64,000 nucleotides of DNA from contig CM022665.1 in assembly GCA_012295275.1 (NCBI GenBank), positions 14,941,476 to 15,005,475 of the forward strand. Reading direction: 5' to 3'. The notes under the pieces are model-generated. The model was not told where the DNA came from and did not search any database. It saw only the letters and a list, made by a program, of their open reading frames with translations. A program made the translations under genes and the position numbers. Of this stretch, positions 35,145 through 49,200 are shown piece after piece. This DNA is from Chrysomallon squamiferum (lineage: Eukaryota; Mollusca; Gastropoda; Neomphalida; Peltospiridae). Within the stretch, counting starts at the first letter, position 1; each line of letters starts with the position of its first letter.

Positions 35145-38100
35145 CTATTCCTTAAGCTTAGAAGTAGGCACGTTATGAAAGAGGTATAAATCATTGGCCA
35201 TGGCATCGCTTACATTCCTTGACCTAGCCATCTTCTGAAAAGTAAAACGAACAAAGAAAAATTATCACTTTTTGCTTTAACTGATTCAAAATATTTTATG
35301 TACAAATTTTGAATGATACTCCTGTATTATTTCAAACTTTCAGGACTGTTTAAAATGTATACCTAAAGTGTATGAATAACAACCTATGTGCATTGTGTAA
35401 ACAGTAGATTGTTTTTACTTTGTTGTATGAATCCATCCTTTGCTAACAATAAAGTAAACCAATATGTAACTATAAATCACAATACTGGTTATTTATGGTA
35501 AAGATAAAAAGCAGCAATGAATAAGTCATTAACAAATGGGCAGAACATGATTATTATTTCTTATGGGAAGGATTGTTTGTGGAAGGAATTCATATTTTTT
35601 CCACTTTTGTAATTAGAAACATGCCTTTAACAAAAAAATATTTTTAAAAAACTGTAGAAAGAACTGAGGAAAAGATTTTTCATATGGCAATATTTTCACT
35701 TCAGCTATTTTTGTAACTGCAGGTGTTAAATGTAATACCTCAATCACCCCTGTTTTGCACTACATACCTTTGATCCCTTCTTCCTTCCAGCAGAGCCTGC
35801 TGATGTGGCATTATCCTCATATTCCCCTTCTTCATCACTGTAAGTTGTCCCCTGACATGAATGCATCATTTCAGCCTGAATAATGAGTGAAACAATCATT
35901 TGGAATGGTTACCAAGCAAGACCTACAAACCATTATGGTACCCAGTGTTGTTTTTTTTGTTACATTTAAGTTGAGAATCATTACCCATTGTTTAATGCAT
36001 TCCTTTGTCATAATTATAAAAATTGTTTAAAGTTAAAAGAGGAGAAAAAATAGAAGTGAAAAAAATTAAAACCTAATTTGACAAATAAATCAGTCTCTGA
36101 TAATGAACTTTCTTGTCCAGTTAAGTATAGTTATATATATATATAAATGAATGGTTAATATTATTAATATCTGAACCAAAACTCAGTCCAAAAGATATAT
36201 ATGGAGATATAGGTAAAAAGAAAGAATGCTTTATTTAATCAAATGTTGTATGGAAAATGGCCGTCATTTTCGCAGATTCCTTCTGACAATTTTATGCCAA
36301 AAAATATATATGTTTTTTTTTTTATTGTTGTTTTGTGTTTTTTTTAAATCTAACCATATAACTCTGATTTTAGAATAGGTGGAATGTCATTATGTTGTGC
36401 ATGTCTAACCTAAAACAAGATTTTATATATATATATATATAAACAATTTGATTTGAATAGAAAATTATCAGAGTAAGCAAACGATGATAAAATGGAAAGA
36501 AAAACAAAAAAGTAAATCATACCTGCTGTGCTCTTCCGACTACATTTTCAACAGAACTTAATTTTGAAAATATTCTTCTATACCATGTCTTCTTCTGGGG
36601 AGTAGCTTTTCTGAAAAATAAATAGAGCTTTTCATGTGAATTTACAGACATAGAGTAAATCTGTTATATTATAAATATATTTCCAAAATGGTAAAATAAA
36701 TTTATTATGCCAGATATGAATAATGCAAGTAAAATAATTTTATTACACAAACTTGATAAGGAATTTATGGACAAAACAATAAACAAGATAAAATGTTATC
36801 AATAATAAAATAACTTTTATCATATGTAAGGAATGTATAGACAAAACAGCAGATGAATGAATGGATGTATGACTATGCAATGTCTCCTTTAGATTTTAAT
36901 TATATAATAATTTTCATGGATAAAGCAGCTGTTGTGTGTGTTTTTTTACATTTTTATATATATAAATATATAAATGTATAATGGGTTATGTTATCAGTTT
37001 GCAACAGTGCATCATTTATATGCAAAGTCATGAAACCTTTTTCAGTAAGTAAGTACCAGGGAAATGGGTGGAATAGAAATAATCACTGAAGTGGACTGTT
37101 CTTTCAACCCATCACTCTTCAAGCTCTATTGAGCTACAAGCCAACTCCCTGGATGAAGATCTGCTTCAACAAGAGCGTTTTAAGATTAAAAACAGTGAAA
37201 TGAAGACTTACGATGCCCTCCATGCCAGTCTTTGGTTCATCAGAACAGTGCCTCGGGCTGTGGTGTATTCTCCTTCCAGGGCAAGCTGAGCTGCCTGCTG
37301 TGCTGTGTGTAACCCAACCACATCTAGATTTACATCTGTACAAAGCATTATTAAGAATGGCTTTATTATTATTTCATGGCTTTTATTATTATTATTATTA
37401 TTATTTTTTTTTTTTTGCTTTGTTACTTTATTTTATTTTATTTCTGATTTTATTAGTATTATTACAATTAATACCATTATCACTACTATAAATGATATCA
37501 CGGTACTGTTACTTTATTAACCAATTTTTAATATTACTACTATTACTACTACATCTTTGCAAACAACTATCAAATTAATCTTATTTTTAAATTTAAATAA
37601 TAAACCTTATTATAAATAAGGAAACAATAATCTATACCCGCCAACCAAAATTTACCCCCGTGGTCAGCTACAAACCCACAAAACAAATCTTACATTTTTC
37701 AGCCACTGTCCTGTCTTGTGTGACTGGTTTCACCTGCGTGAGGACTCTTAGTGCCTTCATGCCATCAGTGTCAGTGTATTGTACCTGTATCTGAAAGGGC
37801 AGTTGATGAGGTTGGTCTTCTTTAGGAGGAGATTTAAACTGTTTGGTTGAGCTACTCATTCCTGAGCTGGCCTCAGCACTACTCTGTTCTCCTTCCATAG
37901 GAGACGGTCCTTCAGGTAATGCATCAGTAGTAGTTGTATCTTCAGCTGCTGCACCTTTGTTCTTTGTCTGTGAGGATGCCTTTCTTTTATCTAAAACCAA
38001 AGATTTAAAGTAAATGTTTCTGCTAACACTTATGTATAGGATGTGCCCATGGCTGGCAAAATTTATTTATCTTACAGTCAGTTTCTATTGTAAGTGTATT

Positions 38101-39997
38101 TGAAGTGTGAAATATGAACATGTTTATTCACATAGTCCAGTGGACAGAAATTCTTGTTTGAATAAAGTGATGGAGAATTGTAAACGTTATGTCAGTGTAA
38201 GAATATGTTCAGATGGTTGACTGAATGAAATCTAACCTTGGGAATATGTTTTCTTTCCTTTCGACTTTTTCATGGCATACTCGAATGTTATTTCCGTCTC
38301 TGTTGTACAGTTCCCAATATCTCGAACAACTCTACTCTCTTTGTTTTCTGGATTATTTTTATCCACTATGTACCTTTTAAAAATAACCAAACCATTTCTT
38401 GTTATAATTTATAGTATTTATCATTTATAGTGAAAGTGACATTTGTTAAAGTAATAGTTGTAATAGAAGTATAGTAGCAGAAGAAACAGCAGAGGTAGCA
38501 ATAGTAGTAGTAACAGTAGAGTAACTGTAGTAGTAGTAATAGTAATAGTAACAATGTAAGTAATAGTAGTAGTAGAACCAACAATAGACATAATGGTAAT
38601 GCTAATGGAAGTAATAGTAGTACATATAGTACAGTAACAGTAGCAGTAATAGTTGATGACAAATAGTAACAATTTGGGATTGTGTTGATGGGGTGGTTGA
38701 CATATTAATGTAGAAAATATATTATGGCTAATTTTTTCATACTTTTAGTAATTCTTTTATAATGCTATTGTTTTCCTTATTTATTTTTTTCCTTGTTGTT
38801 TCTATTTCTCTTATTATTTATTGTTGCTGTTTTGGGTGTTTTGTTTATTTCAATAAAATGAAAGATAAAATATTGAAATAATAAAAACAGGTTTTCCAAA
38901 TAACTGCCTTTTCATAGGTAAGTATACTTATGATATAAGATAGTACTTACAACTGTTTGTGTAGAATGAAGGTAGCATAGACATTAGTGGCAACTATCTG
39001 TCCAGCAAGTATGTTGCTGAATTCTTCCATCAGTTTCAGAGGATCAACAATATTGACCTAAATTTTTTTTTAAACTTTGCTGTAATATTTTGTCAATTTC
39101 TGTTGTAACATACAAATATACACATATACATACATACAAACTGGCAGACACATAATAACAATTTATATACAGTAAACTCTCTCAAAATTGAATTCTCTTT
39201 ATGGACATGTAACAACATGTATGTGTATTTCAAACCTTGAGATTAACATATACACAGTATCTGGAATGTCATATATGGTCCCAAATAGAATATTATATAT
39301 ATTTATATTTTGTACATTTTCTTTGAAACTGAAGAAAACTTCTTATTAAAAAAAATTGAAGAAAAAAAAGTTATTATTCATGTCTTTCGTCAGTGCAGTG
39401 TCCTTGTAGACTAACTGTCTAACTAAAATTACCAGTGAGCTATGTTGTATTCTAAATTAGAACATCAAATATCTATTTTTATTACAACTCATATTAACTA
39501 ACTGTTAACTAACCAGTATTTTCAAATGAAAATCATTTAATCCATTAGTGGTGACTCCAAAACCAGTTTTGATTAAAAACTGGTAAGACTAAATATGGGA
39601 CTATATACATATTATATATATATATATATATAGACATGGAATAAGATTTGGCATGATTTCAAATTAACAACATTTCTTGTTATTTTAAGCAGAAAATAAT
39701 TCCAAATATACCATGGATAAATCATATTTCTTGGGACATCTAGTATGACAACCACTGAACATTTCCAAGTATTATCCACACTGTCTGACTTTGTTTAAGG
39801 AAACAAAACTTACTGAATACCAAGCAGTCAATAGCTACAGACTTTTTCTGTTTACTCTGAATTTTTTCTTACACAAGATAGAGCCTGTATTTATATAAAT
39901 TATGTTGTATTTCAATTTACTGGTGATGATAAACTTTAATTGAATTCATCAAATTCTTAATAAAAACAGCAAACAATGGTTAGTTGGGTTTTTTGTC

Positions 39998-40035
<38 letters not shown>

Positions 40036-42455
40036 AATATGAAGCGGCTAAATGAACATACCTGTCCCCCTGTTTTATCAGCCATTTTACCCAGATGCAC
40101 CAGTCTGCACTCACTTCCTTTTATTGTGATTACAGACACAGAGACACTAAATCAAGAAATGATTTTATTTTCATTATTATCATTATTAAATCAAAAACAA
40201 TTGTAAAAAACTAATTAAAAAAAAAGAAGTTCACATGCAATTTTCTCCAGATGATAAAGTTATTACACAAATATGAAGATGCTAATTTAATAATACTAAT
40301 AATAAGATGAAATAAATGAATAAAAAGTTATTGGTATTGTAAGGTTATTTGAGGGTGTCTGCGGAGAGGGTTTATGGGTGGGTTTTTTTTTTAAGACAAT
40401 TTAGGATAATGTTATTAATAACAACCATCAAGCTGTTCTCATAATTAAATATAATAACTATAACAAACTATATAATAACTGATGATCATTCATTCAGTTA
40501 ACAAAAATCTGTTTATTGTAAAATAAGAGGCATCTTATCATTTATTATGCTAAAACATGTTATTATTAATTACACTAATTATTCACACAACTGGAGTGCT
40601 CACCCTTTGCTGACAGCAAGGTCTGCTGTGTTCTCATAAAAGGTTTCTTGTCCTTCATTCTGATCTTCTGATTCGAGTCTGTCTAATCTGCCAAGTCCCA
40701 CATTGGCCATGCCATCAGTACAGATAATTATTTTTGAACCTGGATGCTTGGCAGCAATTTCTATGGCAACTATCAAAGTAGGACCAAGAGCTGTTCCACC
40801 TCCTTCTTCAAGACTAAAAAAAAAAAAAAAAAGTAAAAGTTTCAAGCATGATATTTAGAATGTAACAGTAATTTAATAATAGATTTATATTTTATAAAAA
40901 AAAAAAAAAAAAAAAAAAGAAAAGAGGAAGAATATTTAAAATAATTAATAAAATATATTGGAGTTTTATGGAAGGGTTTACTATCCAAGTATATGTTAAG
41001 TGACAGTATTACTGTAACAATTTTAGTTTGAAGATAGTTAATAAATGATATTTCAATAAACTCAAATTCATCAGAAGCTGTTTAACTACACTGAATCTGT
41101 TTTCTGAAAACATAATCCTTTACCTCTGACCATAATTTTTACAAACTTTAATCACCATATGTTTACTAAATATAAGATATGACATCAAACAAGGATGACT
41201 AACAGATAATTTAACATTTTATATTCAGTGTTTTCAATGCTTGTCTTACATCAACTGAATAAAGTAAAAATTAAGAAAACGGAAATTTGTGTAAGTGCTA
41301 TTGACACTGGTATAAAAATATATATATGGTTAAAAAAAAAAAAAAAATGTTGTTTCTTTTGTACCACACACTGACTGCTGTAAATTATAATGCAAAAAAT
41401 AAAAATCACTTGAAGAGTTTTTCTCCCAGAAACTTTCTGGAATCTTTTATAGCCACTGGTGTGGTTACTGATTCTCCTATCTTGGACAAAGCCTCCTGAC
41501 TTGACAGTTTGTCTCCTGCTATTGACAAAGGTGTGCCTGTTCCATCACCTATCACTGTTACCTGTAATTATACAACTAAATACTTTATTACCTATCACTC
41601 ACTTGTGGGACTCTTTACAGAAATCGTGAAAGAATTCTGGTACAGAACTGTTAAATTTCACCTATTGGTTGTTGTTTTTGCTTAAAAATAAGTGTATTGT
41701 GTCACAAATGCTCTTTGCAAATTAAATGCCAACTGATTATGTTCCACCAAGTTTGGAAATCAGAGAACATACAAACTTGGTGAGTATTTCCAGTTACGTG
41801 GCTCAGTTTATATGTTTCCTGTAATGTACATACATGTATATTTATCGTGTTTTTACTGTTTTATTTATCAGTAAATGAATGTATGTATTTGTGCTTGTGT
41901 GTGTGTGTGTTTGTGTCTATATGTACATTAAATTCAATGTGTCTTATTGATTTTGTTATTTATTTAATTTACAAAATATGAAAGTCCATGTGTTTCTTGT
42001 AATATGAAGTGTACTTGTCCGTAAATATTTGGATTTTGAAAAATTGAACTATTTTGCTGACCCCTTCAAATCTGAATTATTGAACTCAAACTGCATATAT
42101 ATATATATATGTGTGTGTACATATATTCTTTTCAAATAGAAATAAATAAATATTGAATTTAGAGAGAAAGCTGAGAAGTAACTGACCTCATTATCAAATG
42201 TGACGAGGGCAACACGTCTGTGTGGATGTTCCTTGCACATCATCTCCAGCTGGTGATCAACAGCTGCCTGTACTGCCTGAAGTCTTGACACATAGGTCAC
42301 ATTTCTGTCTTGATGTGGTAAAAACTGGTTCGAGTTGTCACTGTTAAAACTCTGTAACCTCTCCAGACGTGAAGTCCCTCGAAGTTTTAACTTCCCTGGA
42401 ACCTGAATCATAATGCGAGGAACATAATTTTAATAAACCCATCCAACAGCATTAT

Positions 42456-42490
<35 letters not shown>

Positions 42491-43176
42491 TTAAAATGTA
42501 TGATTGTAAATGAAAATAATTGCAGTATGTTAATTAATATGTAAACTAATTCATTTTTAATAAGTAAGTTAAAATGGTTTTAGTATTATGTCAGTTAAAA
42601 TAATTGCAGTTGCATAGAATTTTTTTTTTTTTTTTGAATAAACGCTGCAGTATAAAATATTTTTTCTCAAGAAATAAAGTTATCATGTTCATGAAATGAT
42701 AGGAAATCAAGTTTAAACTAACTGAAACTGAACAAATAATTAAAAATTAAACATAAACTAAACAAAAATTAAGATGCAAAAAGAAATCAAAATCAAAAGG
42801 TAATTCAAAATAATTCAAAAATAAACTGCAAAAAAAAACTAAGCTGAAATATAAATAATTCAGATGTTAATTGAAAATAATTCAAAAGGAAACTGAAAAT
42901 ATATCAAGACTGAAAGACAAATAATTCAGAAGTGAACTGAAAAATAAAACACAAGTAAACTAAAAATAAAATGAATACCTCAGTAGTTACACACATACTG
43001 CCAGAGATATCAACACAGAAGACAACAAGAGACTCGTCCTTCCCACTTGCCCCACTAGCCACTGTGCTTAAAGCTGGTTCCAGCAGAAAAGTGACATCAT
43101 CGTTTGTGGGGATCTCTTCATCCTCAACATCAACCAGGTTTCTTGTCTCACAGAATTCACACTTCCAAATCTAAAT

Positions 43177-43213
<37 letters not shown>

Positions 43214-46200
43214 ATTTTGTTAAAAAAAGAAAATTACTAATAATAAATAGAGTAAAGACAAAATGTCCCAAAACAAATTGAAAAAAAAAAAAAAAAAAAA
43301 TAATAATAAAATAAAATAAAATAAAAATGAAATGAAATAAAAGAAAATAACAATAATGACTACAATAAACTAAACTCAAATACTCGAGTTTCAATAATAC
43401 TCTGAAATTAATCAAGAGATATTTTAGTTTAACTGCAGGGATAGGATTTGAATTTATGTAAAAAAATATATTAATGATAAATGTAACAAAATACTAATAA
43501 TAAACATATTAAAGATAAAATGTTCTAAAACAAACTTACAAAAAAATACATGAACAAATAAATAGATAAACAAAATAAATAACGATGATGATGATCATGA
43601 TGATTACAATGCTAAGATAATGATAATAATATTAATAAATGGTTCATTTTTCGTTAAATACAAACACTCAAGTTTTTATATTATTGAAATCAAAGTAATT
43701 TAATTTAACTGTAGTGATAGGTTTTCAGGTTATACACACACCTTCATGTAAATAAAGGGTTAACAGTAAGAAAAATTATCCAAAATACTAAGAACAAAAG
43801 AAATTTTTTTTATTTTCTTTCATTTCTTAAAATTACCTTGGTTTTTAAAAGACTAATGTATTAAACTTTCAATTTTTGCAGCTTTTATGTACATTTAATG
43901 TATTCTCTCCTCATTTACCTCATATGTATTTATTTACAATTTCCACCATTTTTGCAATGAAATGTGTAACTGAAGTTTTATATACATGCAATTTACTCAC
44001 TCCTAATTTCTTTCTTTCATTCTTTATTTACAATTTCTACAAGGTTTGCAGAATAAAGCTAATAGCTAACCTTGTCAGGCCCATCTTTGTTAAGTTTTGT
44101 TAGTTTTGACAATACAGCAGTGCACTTGCTGCAGTGAATGGGATCACCTGCATGCATGTTACTTGGTGCCACCAGCTGCTGCAGTTTGATGGAAATGACG
44201 TTTGTATCAGCACGACGAAATCTCTTTGAGCTTTTACATGGCAGCTCTGTAAATAAAATTAACAAGTCTAGTAATCTAACTTACATACACACGGAATGAA
44301 TCAATTTTTATGTCTGACAAAATATTAAAATGCAAATTGTTGTCATACTTAAAGATTTAAGTTTATGATTATGCTTATTAATTAAAATTCACTGGCAATA
44401 AATAAATTAATGTGACTTTGAAGTATGCAGAATATATTTATGCTTGGTATAATTTAGCATTAATATTCTTAACATAAAACATATACGTGTTGCACCTGCT
44501 GTATATTTCCAATGATGTCTTATCCGTTTAGGTTCTGATGTTTTTTTCATTACAGGCACTGGGAATTCATCATCACCTAAACTGTTCGAAGCATCTGGAA
44601 ACAAAAACATTATTTTATTATACAAAAAGAATATATAAAATTTAAAATAATAATAAATAAACATAAAAGCAAAAAAAATTTAATTAATTAAAATAAAATA
44701 TATACATTAAAAACAACTTATTAATTTATTATACAGGGTATCCCATAAGTTTCCATACATATGGTTTTTAACACTGTATTTTTTATAGAGTGGGCTGGGA
44801 TATAAGGTAACAGAATTATTGGACCATTTTTTGTTGATGGGAATCTTAATGCTGATAAGTGCCATAACATGTTGCAAGAAGAGATTTTTCCATCTCTACT
44901 TGTTTTTTACCTTTGGGGGCATTTCAAGGCCATGGTGTATCAGGAAAAGATACAAAACATAAATCATCTCAAGCAACGTATCACCAACAACATTACAAGC
45001 ATAACTCCAGCTGTGCTTGAACATGTTCTTCAGCAGTGGAGGACACGCATTGAAATCTGTTTTCAACATAATGGCAGTCATGTAGAGCATATTATATAAA
45101 TAAAAATGTTTTTTTCATATAAACATGTTTATTTTTTCTATGTTTTTCAGTGAGTTGAACATTTTTGTAACATTCCACAATGCACTAAGAATACACAACC
45201 ATCATAACCTGTCAGGCTAAATAAACCACAGTTGCTGCATGACAACATTGCAGCTCTGTGACCTTGAACCCACAAACTTTTGGGTTACGGGTCTAATGCT
45301 CAAATAACTGCACAGTCATGGCAATCACTTCCTTAAAAATTAATTATATTAACCCAGTTTTTGCACTGCACCTTCTACAAAAACCACAGTATCATTATTT
45401 TTATTCTTCTTGAATAAGTTTTATGTCTGGATAATACCTAAAATGAATTATTTCCCTCTGATGTACATATCTAGAAGTTTCAATGGCAGGGAGAAAGAAA
45501 TGAAATGACTGAAAAATGTTCAGGACATAAGTTTACTAATTTATTCAAAAGTCATATTTTAGTAATGCATGTATATTCAGAGTTGTAAAATGATTATGTT
45601 TGTATCACCAATTATTAAAATGTCCCTTGAACTTTTGATAAACTGCAATGCACCTCATTAGGGTGCACTGGGAGCAAGTGAGGGTAACTGTTTTGTAAAT
45701 GGATAAATATAATTCTCTATTTAAAAAAAAAAAAAATTATATTCCTTTATTTAAGGTATTACTGAACTATATGTTTATAAATATTCTATTCTTTTACTGA
45801 GATTTAATTTATAGTTTACTGCTCCAACCATTCCACTCATTTTGTTTGCTACAAATCATTAAATGTAATGTGTAAAAATACTAAAGGTGTATAAATGTAA
45901 TATCACCAGAATGTCATACCCCACCAGTCAATTCATTATAACATAGAAACACACATTTGAAGGGTGCATGTGAAAAACTGAACGTGGAGCTGATGTTATT
46001 ATTTTTTATTTTATTATTTTTTATTGTTATCTAGTGTACTAGAAAAGAAGCACTGACGTGGATCTTCACAGGTTAACCAATTATGGCCTTGTAGGCACTG
46101 AATTCCCAGAGAAATTGGACAGGATTCAGGACATTTAACTGGAAGCAGAGAGACACAGAAATAATAATTTTAAAAAAACACGATGCACAATATATTACAT

Positions 46201-49200
46201 TGTCAAATGTCTCTTCTTCATTTATTTTGGCAATAAACATTCTTTTGTGATGCAGTTTAATGTTATAACATGCATCCATACATTTCAGATGCAGTCCAAG
46301 CCATTTATTTCAATATGAAAAACAAGTACCCATTCATATCCACTGCACTCTATGAAAAGGCATTCCTACTACGTTTATAAAAATAAAATAAACTGTTTTA
46401 CAAAATCATGATTATTTATGCCTTATTCAATGTAAATTGAATATAAAAATATGAAAAACTCAAAAGTATCAAAAAAAAAAAAAAAAAAAAAAAAAACAAC
46501 CAATGATACCTTGGGTGGATAGATACTGGTTAATAACAATAAAATATATTTTAAAAACTTTTTTAATATTTAACAATGGTTTTGTATGTATATGGATGAA
46601 TGCACACACACACAAACACATACTCCAATACAGATACTCATAAATGCAAGTAAAATGTTTTAAATGTAATAATTATAATTAATATACAGTTAGTACATAA
46701 CCATTTATCTGGCTTCCCGAAATCTGGAAAATGCTGGCTAAGTTTTAATTAGGTAGCAGTTTCTGAGTTTGTCTTTCCTTCCATGATGCCAATTCAAGTG
46801 AGAGGGCTGCTGTGTACAGGTGTCCTCTCATAGTAAATTACTGTTTCAGTTTACTCTCATTTTCATTTATTATCATTATTAAAAAAACTAGCATTAATTT
46901 AACTTGCTAGTGAAAAGTGTATTCTATACAGGTATTTTTACATGTTTAAGTGAATTAATAAAAATCAAACAAACTGCTTTAGAAGTGTTTTAATTTGCAT
47001 CTATTAAATGCAGTTTCACTCTATATATAAAATTTTCACGTTTTATTTTATAATTTAGGTAAAGATATTTCCTGTATCCATAAATCCAGGCCACATCTGG
47101 TCCCAAGCTTGACGGATAAATAGTTCGGTACCTGTATTATTATTTATTTATTATATTTATTTATTCATTCATGTAAATATAAAACATACAAAGAAATACA
47201 TACCCTTTCTAGAGTGATGTTTTATTCCAGAATCTGTTTCAAGTGTTTCAGAGCATTTTGCTTAAAAAGTAAAAAAATTCTTTTTTTTAAATAAAATTCT
47301 TTACAGAGCATATTTTGAAAAAATATAAAATTTCTGTTTTATACATACACACCATTCCAGATGTAATCATTATTAGATGCATTTGTAAGCATTTTTTTTA
47401 ATTTATCAGTGTTTATAAATGTAAGGTTACTTTGTTTTTAATTTATACTATCCTAGATACACACACACATTTAAAGAATTATACTAGTAAATATGAATAA
47501 TCAAATTAAGTAAATCATACTTACCATACAATGGGCTGATATCTTCATCAGAATCTGAATCAGAACTGAAATCAAAATTATTTTGAAAAATAGGAATTTG
47601 GTAAGACATTAAAATGTTCAAAACTATATTTTAATATAATAATAAAATACCAGTGAGAACATAAAAGCCTTATTATACCAAATATTGCAATAGGAAATGT
47701 TTTAAAACTTTACATCTAAAATTTTCATGTTTTCACAGTACCATTTTTTTCTACACCCAAACAGGACAAAGCAGTTTTTGAAACAGTCTTGTGTTCCATG
47801 ATCAGTCTGGACCAGAGGACAGGGATACTCAATCGCTTCGCGATATTTGAACTACAATTGCAGAAAAAATATTCAACAGTAGCATAAATAATAATTATTT
47901 ATATTCTTCTTTTGTATCTTTTAAATGGTCAGTGTAGATTGGTGCCAGTGGAAAACACAGCAGTAATGCTGTATCATTTTGTTTTAATGGATTCATTAAT
48001 ATGTGCTTTCTATTGATGTTGTTTCAGTATCAGGTAATAGATTCATTGCATTAGCCTTTTTTTTGTTAATAAATTGCTATTTACCATCTTTTATATAAAT
48101 AATAAAATGGATACAGGTTTTCTGTATAAAAGTAAGCAGAAACTAGGAAAACAAAAAATTTCATTTCATTAAGCCCACATTATAAATTAAATATAATACT
48201 GACATCATCATTATTATCATAGAGGCTTTGAATACCTTATATAGTAGGTTTTAGGGGAGATTTGTGCTAAAAGTTTGTACGTAAAATTGCGTTTAGATCC
48301 AGTGATTCCAGTAAGTATGAAATTAGTAATAGTAACTAAACTGGTGCTACAAGTACATAATATATCTAAATCACACACAGTTAATATTTCATCTGGCTCA
48401 TTCACTCCTGCAACATCTGGAAAGGTTCCAACATACTCTACAGTGGCAATAGACTTTGCATTAGGAGGCTTTACACGATGGTCAGTGACAGCTGTTCAAA
48501 CCATCAGGGGTGTATGCATTTGTTTGAAACTTTGCAAATCCACGAGGGGATGATACCAGAACTGTTTTCCATAAAAATATTTCCTCTCCGTGTGCAACTG
48601 CCTTTAGTGTTTTAATAGATCCTGTATCATCTTTCAACCTCTGATGAGACAACTTGTAGTCAAAGTGCCTAGATTCAAACCTCTCATGCAAACAGACATT
48701 GCACAAATAACCAAGGGACATCTTTCCCAACTCTCTCAATACTGTTTGAGCTAAATCTTCACACTTGGCATGGAACCATGTGCTGCACTCTCGCATGGCA
48801 GTTACCAAATGGATAAATTCCTCTTGTAGTCATGGTTCTTGTTGTTCTTGGCATCTAGATTATAAATACATCACCATTTTATACTATTTCATTTAGAATT
48901 AGTGACTTTTGGTTGGACGGCATCTAATTGGTGATATGCTGGTCCTTTTCACACTGACACCCTTGTGATCAAAACTGCTCTGATCAGTTGATGTATTATT
49001 GGTTTAATTGGTATTGTTTTCAAATCGTTAATTTTAAATAGCTTCCTGACTGTTCATGACGGTTAAAGTCCACTCAAATTTACTATTTTATTGTTATGTA
49101 GTTTTATTATTTTCTTCAGATTATTTTTAAAATATTTGAAAATCAAATGCCGATTATTTAAGTTTCTGGTCATGTCATCAGACAACGGTATTATGAAATA

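Noticed and set aside
37213-37520. Plus-strand frames over VWA gene exon 14
   Set aside because: Antisense shadow of a real exon, continuing into a TTA array.
38402-38672. Leucine/tyrosine-rich minus-strand frames
   Set aside because: Translation of an interrupted TAG/TAA repeat within an intron.
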